Shown: in pieces, positions 1 to 7,617 of the stretch
Layout of the letters: the number at the start of each line of letters is the position of its first letter
Position numbering within the stretch: position 1 is the stretch's first letter
Assembly (NCBI RefSeq): GCF_900099995.1
Contig: NZ_FNCZ01000007.1
Location: 157,043-221,042, forward strand
Length of the DNA stretch: 64,000 nt
Direction of reading: 5' to 3'
Source: Winogradskyella thalassocola
GTDB lineage: Bacteria; Bacteroidota; Bacteroidia; Flavobacteriales; Flavobacteriaceae
Notes under the pieces: model-generated
What the model was told of the DNA's origin: nothing
What the model saw: only the letters and a program-made list of their open reading frames with translations
Databases searched by the model: none
Program-made: the position numbers and the translations under genes

Positions 1-2
1 GA

Positions 3-47
3 TTTAATCCTAAAAACGACGGTATCAGCTTTACAACTCTACTATAA
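3..47 (+). CDS. possible C-terminal tail of an upstream protein (partial)
   Basis: The first bases can be read on the plus strand as 14 codons ending in LL and a TAA stop, convergent with pyrE and stopping five bases before its stop codon. There is too little sequence to assign a family. The reading rests only on an uninterrupted short frame and a sensible convergent arrangement, and it could be chance. Confidence 0.2.
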   Translation, partial: FNPKNDGISFTTLL

Positions 48-52
48 ATATA

Positions 53-697
53 TCAATTAGCGTTCCATTCACTAGGATTGGCGTTCCATTGTGCTAAAAT
101 GTCTTGTTGCTCTTTGGTGATATAGAAGGTTTCAAGAGCTTGTTCTAACAGGTTTTCGTAATTGCCAAGTGTATGTAATTCTACATTGGCATCTTTAAAA
201 TTCTTTGAAGCAACATCAAATCCATAAGAGAAAATGGCGACCATACCTTTTACATTCGCTTCTGCTTCTTTTAGAGCTTTCACAGCATTAAGGCTACTCA
301 TCCCTGTACTAATTAAATCTTCGACCACAACAACAGTTTGTCCTTTTTCAATATAGCCTTCAATTTGGTTTTGGCGACCATGCTTTTTCGCTTCTGGTCT
401 TACATAAACAAAAGGTAAATTCAAATATTCTGCTACTAAAGCCCCAATACCTATAGCTCCGGTTGCAACACCAGCAATAACATCTGGTTTTCCATATAGG
501 TCTTCAATGTTTTTGGCAATTGTGGCTCTAATATAATTTCTAATAGGCGGAAATGATAGTACAATTCTGTTATCGCAATATATTGGAGATTTCCAGCCAG
601 ATGCCCACGTAAAAGGATCGTTAGGTTGTAATTTTATAGCATTAATTTGCAATAAAACTTCGGCTGTTTTTTTGGCGGTATCTTTGTTAAAAATCAT
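53..697 (-). CDS. pyrE: orotate phosphoribosyltransferase
   Basis: Converts orotate and PRPP to orotidine 5'-monophosphate in de novo pyrimidine synthesis in the cytosol. The PRPP-binding signature VVVEDLISTG lies near residues 123-132, and the flexible catalytic loop RPEAKKHGR near 100-108. At about 214 residues the length is normal for the family. An upstream frame would add eight residues (start at 721), but a -7 promoter motif TATTTTTG lies at 702-709, between that start and the internal ATG at 697, so translation from 697 on a nearly leaderless mRNA is more likely. The Nudix gene beside it is divergent. Confidence 0.95.
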   Translation of the reverse strand: MIFNKDTAKKTAEVLLQINAIKLQPNDPFTWASGWKSPIYCDNRIVLSFPPIRNYIRATIAKNIEDLYGKPDVIAGVATGAIGIGALVAEYLNLPFVYVRPEAKKHGRQNQIEGYIEKGQTVVVVEDLISTGMSSLNAVKALKEAEANVKGMVAIFSYGFDVASKNFKDANVELHTLGNYENLLEQALETFYITKEQQDILAQWNANPSEWNAN

Positions 698-701
698 GAT
701 A

Positions 702-709
702 CAAAAATA
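702..709 (-). promoter_or_regulatory. -7 element of the pyrE promoter (TATTTTTG)
   Basis: On the minus strand the sequence TATTTTTG matches the Bacteroidota -7 consensus TAnnTTTG and sits 4 bases before the pyrE ATG. No good -33 TTG is visible at the usual distance. The position implies a leaderless or almost leaderless transcript. Confidence 0.5.
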
Positions 710-817
710 ATGATTTTTCAAGGTTAGAAAATTTTAATCGAAAATAAATTTCATTTCAAATAGTTTCTCATAAAAAATAATATTTTTACAAAAGGAAAGT
801 TGAAACATACCTAAACG

Positions 818-1399
818 ATGTACACAATATATGTAGGTGATAAACCTATTATTTTAACTACTGAAACTGAGAAAGAAACTGATTTTAAATCCTTTCTTTT
901 GAAGTCGGTAAATATTGGTAAGGTTATAAAGACCTTAAACAACACAGATTTAAAAGCTGTACACTTAATTCATAAGAATGAAGATAAGCTGCTAAGCAAG
1001 TTTTTGAAGCTTTTACCCAATGTGGTTGCAGGTGGCGGAAAAGCCTATAATTCTAAAAACGAGATTCTTTTTATTTATAGAAATGATAAGTGGGACTTAC
1101 CCAAAGGAAAGGCCGAACGTAAAGAAACGATTGAAGAAACTGCTATAAGAGAAGTCGAAGAGGAGACGGGTGTTGAAGGGTTGAAAATTACCAAACCATT
1201 ACCAACAACGTATCACATTTTTAAACGTAACGGAAAGCATCGAATAAAGGTTACGTATTGGTTTGAGATGATTACTGATTTTGAAGGTGAATTATTTCCT
1301 CAAGAAAATGAAGGCATTACTAAAGTAGAATGGTTAGATGCTAAAGCATCTCAAAAGGCTTTGGAGAATAGTTATGCTAACATTCGAATTTTGGTTTAA
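818..1399 (+). CDS. Nudix hydrolase
   Basis: Hydrolyses a nucleoside diphosphate linked to another moiety; the substrate cannot be read from the sequence. A complete Nudix box is visible near residues 97-119, with core REVEEETG matching REUxEExGU, preceded by the strand WDLPKGKAE. The first 65 residues form an extra N-terminal segment without a recognised motif. The protein has 193 residues and no signal peptide, so it is probably cytosolic. It is divergent from pyrE, and only 42 bases separate its stop from the convergent transporter gene. Confidence 0.88.
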   Translation: MYTIYVGDKPIILTTETEKETDFKSFLLKSVNIGKVIKTLNNTDLKAVHLIHKNEDKLLSKFLKLLPNVVAGGGKAYNSKNEILFIYRNDKWDLPKGKAERKETIEETAIREVEEETGVEGLKITKPLPTTYHIFKRNGKHRIKVTYWFEMITDFEGELFPQENEGITKVEWLDAKASQKALENSYANIRILV

Positions 1400-1441
1400 G
1401 TGTCTTTTATAGTTTTGTAAGTGTTTTTTGTTAAACCTTTT

Positions 1442-2320
1442 TTATTCAGAATCGACTTCTGGTCTTTTTCCAAGTTGCCACATTAATATTCCACCAGTTA
1501 TAAACATCCATATGGCATAGGCACCTGTCGGAATGCCCATTTCTACATTATGTAATAATGATGTCGCAATTACAAAAGCTAATGTTCCATTTTGTATGCC
1601 GCTCTCAACTGTAATTGAAATAATGTTTTTTAATTTCAACTTAAACAATCTAGCAGTTAGGTAACCTAGTCCCATGGTTATTATATTTAATAGTAATGTC
1701 ACTAAACCCACTTCTCTCATTGCTGTAGTTAGGATATCGAAATTTGCAAGAATTACAGCTATAAACACTAAAATGAAAATTACAGTAGATGCAATGCGCA
1801 TAGGTTTTTTCATTCGTAAAGCAAATTCTATTTTGTATTTACGAATAAGCATGCCTATAGAAATAGGAATAACAGTTATGCCCATTATTTGAATTATGGT
1901 ATCAAAAATGGGTAATTTTATTGTAGTCGCTTCGTCTGTGCCAAAATAGTTTAATGCAAATGCTAAAATAAAGGGTATGGTTACAATACTTACAAAACTA
2001 GTAATAGCGGTTAAGGTAACGGATAACGCAATATTCCCTTTACAAACCTGTGTGATTAAATTACTTGTTGGGCCACCAGGACAGGTTGCCAATATTATTA
2101 ATCCCACAGCCATTATTGGACTTAAATTAAACGCAATCGCTAATGAAAAACCAATAAGAGGCAGTAATACTAGTTGATTAATAAGGCCAATTAAAACGGC
2201 TTTAGGGTATTTTACGAGCCTAGTAAAGTCTATAGGAGTTAAGGTCATTCCCATTCCTAACATAATAATAGCTAAAGATAATGGTAAGAATATATTGCTT
2301 AAGAGTTCGGCTATAGACAT
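1442..2320 (-). CDS. bile acid:sodium symporter family (BASS/SBF) transporter
   Basis: An integral membrane protein of 292 residues with about nine hydrophobic segments. The sequence has the family hallmark of a conserved proline/glycine-rich helix break (ATCPGGPTSNLITQ near residues 78-91) and a second motif late in the protein (VESGIQNGTLAFVIA), where BASS proteins bind sodium and substrate. Bacterial members move organic anions with sodium; the substrate here is unknown. It is transcribed alone, convergent with the Nudix gene. Confidence 0.88.
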   Translation of the reverse strand: MSIAELLSNIFLPLSLAIIMLGMGMTLTPIDFTRLVKYPKAVLIGLINQLVLLPLIGFSLAIAFNLSPIMAVGLIILATCPGGPTSNLITQVCKGNIALSVTLTAITSFVSIVTIPFILAFALNYFGTDEATTIKLPIFDTIIQIMGITVIPISIGMLIRKYKIEFALRMKKPMRIASTVIFILVFIAVILANFDILTTAMREVGLVTLLLNIITMGLGYLTARLFKLKLKNIISITVESGIQNGTLAFVIATSLLHNVEMGIPTGAYAIWMFITGGILMWQLGKRPEVDSE

Positions 2321-2391
2321 TGTTTATTATAATCAAGTTTAAAACGAATTTAAACTTTAAATTTTAAAAACTCAAGTGTCTAAAAGCCATG

Positions 2392-2504
2392 TTATAATGA
2401 TTTTAAAGTCTTTATGAAATTAAGAAAATTTAAACTCTTCGTGTTTTTTATAGTAAACTTCTGATTAACCTCAATCTCAATTCCTAAATGGTTTGTTGGA
2501 AATT
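2392..2504 (-). pseudogene. relic: C-terminal tail of a second N-formylglutamate amidohydrolase-like gene
   Basis: Read on the minus strand, this stretch encodes about 37 residues with LGIEIEVNQK followed by a stop. This matches the C-terminal region of the intact amidohydrolase gene at 3168-3845, which contains FPRNYLGIEIEVNQKL. DNA similarity is plain between 2456-2503 and 3238-3285. The N-terminal four-fifths of the gene are missing: the frame runs straight into the stop codon of the neighbouring gene at 2506. It is best read as a truncated duplicate left by recombination or insertion. Confidence 0.8.
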
Positions 2505-2505
2505 A

Positions 2506-3031
2506 CTATTCTATTTCAGCAGCTTTAGAAATGTTGTGTTTTAGTTTAAAACCGCTTATTTTTTCTTTAAAATCTTTCAATTTCATTTTACTTCCATATA
2601 TGATATAAAGTTTTGATTTTTTGAAAATAGCCGTAATGGCTCCGATAATAGCACCGAAAAAACCACCACCAACTAAACCTAATGACACTTTTTCATTTGC
2701 TGAAAGAGAAAGGATCCCAGAATTGTCATCACCACTTAATAATCCTATCACAGCAAGTGACCCACCACCAATTAACGCCCCTATTACAATATTATTACCT
2801 GCGGAGTGTTTGGTTTTTATTTTTCCTATGTTACTTAAAGGAACTGAAATTATTTTTCCTTTTAAGTACAATTCTATTGATGACTCAGATATAGACGTTA
2901 TCTTCCCTTTATTAATTTTTTTTACCTTTTAAATTGTAAACTCGAATGAAAATATTAGCATCTACAATTTCATTTTGAGCATCAACCTTGATTAATGAAA
3001 TTAAGAATATTATAATTATTAAATATTTCAT
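2506..3031 (-). pseudogene. exported hypothetical protein broken by a one-base frameshift in an A8 tract
   Basis: The minus strand has an ATG at 3029-3031 opening a signal peptide (MKYLIIIIFLISLIKVDAQ) and 39 codons, which end at a TAA just after a run of eight A (T run at 2916-2923 on the plus strand). With seven A the frame would continue through GKKINKGKITSISESSIEL into the remaining 121 codons, which carry two glycine-rich hydrophobic segments (IGALIGGGSLAVIGLLSG; GGGFFGAIIGAITAIF), and end at 2506. Without that correction the downstream part could start only from a TTG at 2871. The joined product resembles flavobacterial exported proteins with a short beta-rich N-terminus and a glycine-zipper-like pair. 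It may be a real pseudogene, a phase-variable tract or a sequencing error. Confidence 0.75.
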
Positions 3032-3167
3032 AATTGATTATATATTAATTTATTGAAATCAGGATCTGTTTTTTTTATGTATTATGGCTAACAGATATAC
3101 TGGCGTTTTAATATTTTAAATCTGAAATTAAAGTAAGGTAGTTAGAAATTTTTAAAAACTAAAGATT

Positions 3168-3845
3168 TTAGATGCTGCAATTCAGTGATTTGAATATGGT
3201 TTGTTTCAATTCTGAATTCAATCTGTTTTTAAAGACTAACTTCTGATTAACCTCAATCTCAATCCCTAAATAATTCCTTGGAAATTGCTTTCTTAAAAAA
3301 GTAGTGAAGCCATCCGCTTTTCCAAGATATGGATAATTAAATCGCACGTTTAAATTTGGGTTTTCTTGTAAAAGTTTTGCTTTAAGTTGTTTGGAAAACT
3401 CTTGTTCGTTTTTTTGACGTGAATCATAAAGTAATCCGATGTCGCCTTTACGTTCCTCTCCATTTAGATTTGGGGTGAAGCTATGGATAGAGAGATGTAG
3501 AACTTGCTGTTTGTTTTTAACGTATTCTGCTATTTTATATTCAATTTCCGTTCTATGAGGAAAATAATATGTTTCAAGAATTTCTGATTTCTCACTTTTA
3601 GATAAGCCGTTACTAAATTCTGAAAAAAGCTGTTTGCTAAATAATGACCGATTCAACTCTACCAACAAACGACTCGTAGTACTAAAATAAGATGCGTCCG
3701 ACAGCGGTTTTAAATATTGAAACAGATCTAATGCTCCCAAATCATAACCACGATGGGATTCTAAAATTGCTTTATTATTGAAGTGTTTTGCGTAAGTCTC
3801 AGGAATTTCATTTCCTGCATGTTCGCATGTTAAAATCAGTTTCAT
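3168..3845 (-). CDS. N-formylglutamate amidohydrolase (FGase)-like enzyme
   Basis: A zinc-dependent amidohydrolase-type enzyme of 225 residues. Family motifs in order: CEHAGNEIP near residues 7-15, SRLLVELNRS in the first third, YFPHR, HLSIHSFTPNLNG in the middle and LGIEIEVNQ near the end. These include the likely metal and substrate ligands His, Glu and Arg. Canonical members cut N-formylglutamate in histidine breakdown, but no hut genes lie here. The gene is last in an operon with two amide-bond-forming enzymes, so a role in hydrolysing or editing their product is inferred. A truncated copy of its 3' end lies at 2392-2504. Confidence 0.82.
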   Translation of the reverse strand: MKLILTCEHAGNEIPETYAKHFNNKAILESHRGYDLGALDLFQYLKPLSDASYFSTTSRLLVELNRSLFSKQLFSEFSNGLSKSEKSEILETYYFPHRTEIEYKIAEYVKNKQQVLHLSIHSFTPNLNGEERKGDIGLLYDSRQKNEQEFSKQLKAKLLQENPNLNVRFNYPYLGKADGFTTFLRKQFPRNYLGIEIEVNQKLVFKNRLNSELKQTIFKSLNCSI

Positions 3846-3928
3846 GTGTTTAATCGTGTCGTTTTTTTAGGTCACATGGTTCGTCCTTATAATCATACTC
3901 TCGAAAAAAAAATCTAGTTGTGGAAGTT

Positions 3929-5155
3929 TCACGATTGAAATAATTCATTTGTTTTTAAACACATTTGCATATCACGATAAACCGAAATAATATGGGCTTC
4001 AGACGTATCATTCCCAACGGCTTTTAATAATCGTGTTGCTAATGTGCCTTGTTCCAAAATCAATTCAATGGCTTGGTGATGTGATGTATGTACTTTCGGT
4101 TTTACGGTTTGGTACAAATGATTCCAGACGTCTTTTACGGATGTAGATGACTTCAAATTGAATAATTTTAAATAATCTTCATCTTCAATTAAAGATTCTT
4201 CGCCTTGTTTTATCGCATCGTTTAAAAAAGGAAACAACTGATCCTTAGTCCAAACTTTTTGATCTTTTAATGAACCGAATTTTTTATTGATTAAAGCTTT
4301 TAAAACTTCAATAACCAAAGCACAAATAGCAATATCTGCCTTAGGACATTCTTGAATATCCATTAAACGAATTTCAATAGCGTTGCGGTCAAAACGCGCA
4401 ATAGCTCCACGAGAGTTTAAAAAGTGTTGGTCTAGAATCTTGTTTTTATCATAAGGGCGTATCGCACGTTTTATCGGTTCAAAAATGGTAGCATGATAAT
4501 CTAATTTTGAAAATACACGTTCTGGAATAACCAAACCTGTCAACTCCGGAATTTCCTTCTGATTGGTTTTGTAAAATTCTAATCGCGTGTCCTTAAAACC
4601 TGTAATGTTGCCTTCTAATATTGGCGAGCTCGCACAAAGCCCCGGTAATAATGGTAAAATTATTCTTATGGCTGCGTGTAGTTTTTCAAATTCTTTATCG
4701 TCATAAAACGGTAAATTAATATGTGTACTTTGTACATTGCTCCAACCATGACCTTTACAATTAAAAATAGTATTGTAAAGTGCATAGACTTCACTATAGC
4801 TATGTTTCCAAAGTTGTGTGTCGGTGTTTGGATTCATTAATGGGTGTGAAGCAGAACCTAAAAGTTGTAAGTTCAGCGGATTTAAAAGTGCATCGATTTC
4901 TAGAATATTCTTGTGGAATTTCTCTGCTAAATCATCCGTGTTTTTTGTAGGTCCGTTTGTTTTTAGTTCAATGACATGAGCGACCAATTCGTTACTCCAT
5001 GCAATGTCTCCATTTTCAATGTCCGCTTTTAATTCTCCTGCTTTTAGGGTTAAAAGTTCATCTACTTGTGGTGCCACTTTAAAACTATCATTTTTAACAA
5101 GCATATATTCGAGTTCAATACCGTAAACTTCGAATAAATGATATTTTTTTTTCAT
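3929..5155 (-). CDS. GCS2-type carboxylate-amine ligase (glutamate-cysteine ligase-like)
   Basis: An ATP-dependent ligase of 408 residues in the glutamine-synthetase-like fold group that joins a carboxylate to an amine. Visible features are the N-terminal strand YGIELEYMLV with its metal-binding glutamates, LLGSASHPLMNPNTD, and GWSNVQSTHINLPF with a substrate-loop histidine and asparagine. The substrate may be glutamate-like but is not proven. It lies between the RimK-like ligase (91 bases upstream) and the amidohydrolase (83 bases downstream), all on the same strand. Such trios were described by comparative genomics as predicted peptide or metabolite ligase neighbourhoods. It should not be assumed to make glutathione, because no glutathione synthetase is present. 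Confidence 0.82.
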   Translation of the reverse strand: MKKKYHLFEVYGIELEYMLVKNDSFKVAPQVDELLTLKAGELKADIENGDIAWSNELVAHVIELKTNGPTKNTDDLAEKFHKNILEIDALLNPLNLQLLGSASHPLMNPNTDTQLWKHSYSEVYALYNTIFNCKGHGWSNVQSTHINLPFYDDKEFEKLHAAIRIILPLLPGLCASSPILEGNITGFKDTRLEFYKTNQKEIPELTGLVIPERVFSKLDYHATIFEPIKRAIRPYDKNKILDQHFLNSRGAIARFDRNAIEIRLMDIQECPKADIAICALVIEVLKALINKKFGSLKDQKVWTKDQLFPFLNDAIKQGEESLIEDEDYLKLFNLKSSTSVKDVWNHLYQTVKPKVHTSHHQAIELILEQGTLATRLLKAVGNDTSEAHIISVYRDMQMCLKTNELFQS

Positions 5156-5246
5156 GTATTTAATATTGTGTTTTAATAGTCACATGCTATTGGTTATTAA
5201 TCGTTTTTCGGATCAATCGAAACTCATAACATGATGCTTCTGTGTG

Positions 5247-6692
5247 TTATTCTAATCGTTTTTTTAATGCTGAAAGGATTTCAGTGTAAACCAAATCTCC
5301 ATAATGTGCATCTTCTACTCCAAAATCTATATTTGGGTTATCATTAATTTCTATAACCATCAGTTTGCCGTCTACAACTTTAATGTCAATGCCGTAAAGT
5401 CCTAATCCCATCAGTTTTGCAGATTTTAAAGCGATATCAATCACGTTTTTCGGTACATCTTCGATAGGTAAACAATCGGCATCTCCGTCTTGTTCATTTT
5501 TGTCCGTTGCTTTCCAGTTATAAATCTGCCAATGGCCTTTTGCCATATAATATTTACAGGCATAAAAGGGTTTATTGTCAATAATGCCTATGCGCCAATC
5601 ATAATCTGATGGACAAAATTCTTGCGCAATAATCAAATCAGACTCCTTTAGCATTTCGGTAACTAAAGCATTGTATTCGTCTTTCGTTTTTGCTTTTTTT
5701 ACTCCAAATGAAAACGTAGAGTCAGGTGCTTTTAAAACACAAGGTAATCCTGTTTGTTCTAAGACCGCATTTCGGTTATTGCTATGTACAATAACTGTTT
5801 TTGGTGTGCTGATATTAGCATTGTTCATGGCTTCTGCCATATACACTTTATTACAGCATTTTAATATAGCATCCGGATAATCAATTATTGCAATACCTTC
5901 TTGCTGTGCTTTTCGAGCAAAGGTGTAAGCTTCATTATTAACTTCTGTGCTTTGTCTTAAAAACAACGCATCAAAAGACGATAAGCGAGACAAGTCTTTA
6001 GGCTCAATAATTTCGGCGTAGATATTCATCTTTTCCGCAATTTCTATAAACTTTTTTAAGGCTTTAGAGTTACTTGGAGGTGCAGGGTCGCTTGGGTTAA
6101 CTAATATGGCTAAGTCGAAGTCGTAATTAGTAACTTTTGCGGTATCGTAACGCTTTTTTGCGAAATATTGATTCGCAAATTCGCGGACGCTAGATATGTG
6201 TTCTACTGGAATTTCGGCTTCAGAAATCGCCTTTATACTTTGTATATTCCATTTTGTGGTATGATTAAAATTCACACGTAGAAATGGGACTTGAAAATGC
6301 TTGTAAAAAAGGGCACTTAAGTTTTTGTACTTCTGTGCTACGTTTTGCCCAAAATAGATACTCAACGTAAAATCTTGCGACTTTATATTTTTTAGGCTTT
6401 GCTGAATAACATCATCAAACTCGTCAGAAACGATTCTAACTAATTTTAAAGCTTTAAGATCTACAATGTTTTTTGTAGTTGGAATCGGTAAGTGACCTCT
6501 GGCTTCTGCCAAAAGTGATACGTAATAGCCTTTGGATTGGTACGAGTAATCCTTGCATAAATTAAAAATTCGTGCATTTTTTAATAAGGAATACTTAGGA
6601 TTTGTAAGGTAATCTTGAGAGGAAATTACGGTTATATTATCAATTGAAAAGTTCCATTTTTCAGGCTGATTTACAACAATATATTTGTTCAT
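5247..6692 (-). CDS. RimK-like ATP-grasp ligase with N-terminal RLAN-type domain
   Basis: A protein of 481 residues. The first ~190 form the extra domain typical of the long RimK-like proteins, and the rest is an ATP-grasp fold. The ATP-grasp signatures are GLPCVLKAPDSTFSFGVKKA (nucleotide-binding lysine and loop) and, near the end, GLYGIDIKVVDGKLMVIEIN followed by DNPN, with the Mg-binding Asp, Glu and Asn. Members form amide bonds by an acyl-phosphate route, for example adding glutamate to proteins or small molecules. It is the first gene of a leftward operon with a GCS2-like ligase and an FGase-like hydrolase, so sequential addition of amino acids to a common acceptor is a reasonable inference. 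Confidence 0.85.
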   Translation of the reverse strand: MNKYIVVNQPEKWNFSIDNITVISSQDYLTNPKYSLLKNARIFNLCKDYSYQSKGYYVSLLAEARGHLPIPTTKNIVDLKALKLVRIVSDEFDDVIQQSLKNIKSQDFTLSIYFGQNVAQKYKNLSALFYKHFQVPFLRVNFNHTTKWNIQSIKAISEAEIPVEHISSVREFANQYFAKKRYDTAKVTNYDFDLAILVNPSDPAPPSNSKALKKFIEIAEKMNIYAEIIEPKDLSRLSSFDALFLRQSTEVNNEAYTFARKAQQEGIAIIDYPDAILKCCNKVYMAEAMNNANISTPKTVIVHSNNRNAVLEQTGLPCVLKAPDSTFSFGVKKAKTKDEYNALVTEMLKESDLIIAQEFCPSDYDWRIGIIDNKPFYACKYYMAKGHWQIYNWKATDKNEQDGDADCLPIEDVPKNVIDIALKSAKLMGLGLYGIDIKVVDGKLMVIEINDNPNIDFGVEDAHYGDLVYTEILSALKKRLE

Positions 6693-6941
6693 TTAGAGCG
6701 CGTTACGCTATTATAATTTTAAACAAATGTATATTATTTTTTGATTGGTTTTACAGCTGTTGAAAAAATGTTTTTTATATTTTTATTTATTGATTTGGCT
6801 TCATTTTTAAATGAGATAGGTCAGCAAGAATCGTGCTTTACATAGACATTTAAGGATGTGACTAGTTAAATAAAATATCTCATACTGATTTTGTTGTATC
6901 TAGCAGTCTCATATTTGGACGAATTGCTTAAAATTAGTGTG

Positions 6942-7469
6942 CTAATTAAGCGTATAATCTGAGGCTGCATACTCACCACAATACGCAGTCGAAATTCCAG
7001 CGGCTTTAGCTTCTTTGATTTTTAGAATAAATTCTTGAATAGATTTGTCAGAAGCAGCGTAATGGCCTCTAAATAGTGGTAAAATGAGAGCTACTTCTGC
7101 TTCTTTGAGTCTTGTATTAAAGTCTTGTATTGATTTGTCAGAAATAGCGTAAATACCTCTATACATTGGTTCAATCGATGCATCTTTTGCTTCGTTAATT
7201 CTACTAGAAAATTCTTCTAAAGACTTGTTTGAAGCGGCATAATGTCCATAGACTATAGGAATAAGTATTGATCGTTTCGCTTCATTAATTTTATTATTGA
7301 ACTCATCTAAGGACTTGTTAGATGTAGCATAAAGACCTCGAAATGCAGGTAGAATGGCGGCAGTTTCGGCTTCTTTAATTCTAGTTGAAAAATTCGTGCT
7401 ATCATTTGATGTACAAGACACAAAAGGAAATACCATTAAAAAGGTTAATATTAAAATTAATGTTCTCAT
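6942..7469 (-). CDS. lipoprotein of five 30-residue tandem repeats
   Basis: A 175-residue protein. A signal peptide ends in the lipobox FVSC (Cys near residue 20), so it is a predicted lipoprotein. From about residue 27 to the end it is made of five consecutive 30-residue units with the pattern F-x3-I-x-EA-x5-P-x2-x-G-x-YA-x-S-[DN]-K-S-[IL]-x-[DE]; examples are EAEVALILPLFRGHYAASDK and EAKDASIEPMYRGIYAISDK. The regular length suggests a helical or solenoid array. I do not recognise a named family. It lies 249 bases upstream of the ATP-grasp operon on the same strand but has its own space, so co-transcription is unproven. Confidence 0.75.
   Translation of the reverse strand: MRTLILILTFLMVFPFVSCTSNDSTNFSTRIKEAETAAILPAFRGLYATSNKSLDEFNNKINEAKRSILIPIVYGHYAASNKSLEEFSSRINEAKDASIEPMYRGIYAISDKSIQDFNTRLKEAEVALILPLFRGHYAASDKSIQEFILKIKEAKAAGISTAYCGEYAASDYTLN
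6975..7391 (-). repeat. five in-frame 90-bp tandem repeats inside the lipoprotein gene
   Basis: The repeat array of the lipoprotein is also visible as DNA: phrases such as gacttgtttgaagcggcata and gatttgtcagaagcagcgta return every 90 bases. Copies have diverged by substitution but keep exact length, as expected for old duplications under selection. Confidence 0.75.
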
Positions 7470-7617
7470 AATAAATAATTGTTTTTTAACTGTAATAATT
7501 CTAGGGCACCTAATGTTTTAATAAGAGGTGTAATTGCTTAAAAGTTTAAGGTTCTAATTGATATGACTTATTACAGATTTTGAACGAAGTTAATTTAAAA
7601 TGTTTATAAATTCAAGT

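Noticed and set aside
1674..2177. Plus-strand open frames of 66-72 codons opposite the BASS transporter gene
   Set aside because: They are shadows of a strong minus-strand membrane protein gene, with low-complexity hydrophobic translations and no start signals.
2621..2932. Plus-strand frames of 70-103 codons opposite the frameshifted exported protein
   Set aside because: The minus strand gives a coherent signal peptide and glycine-rich segments, while the plus-strand frames look like random Pro/Ser-rich antisense.
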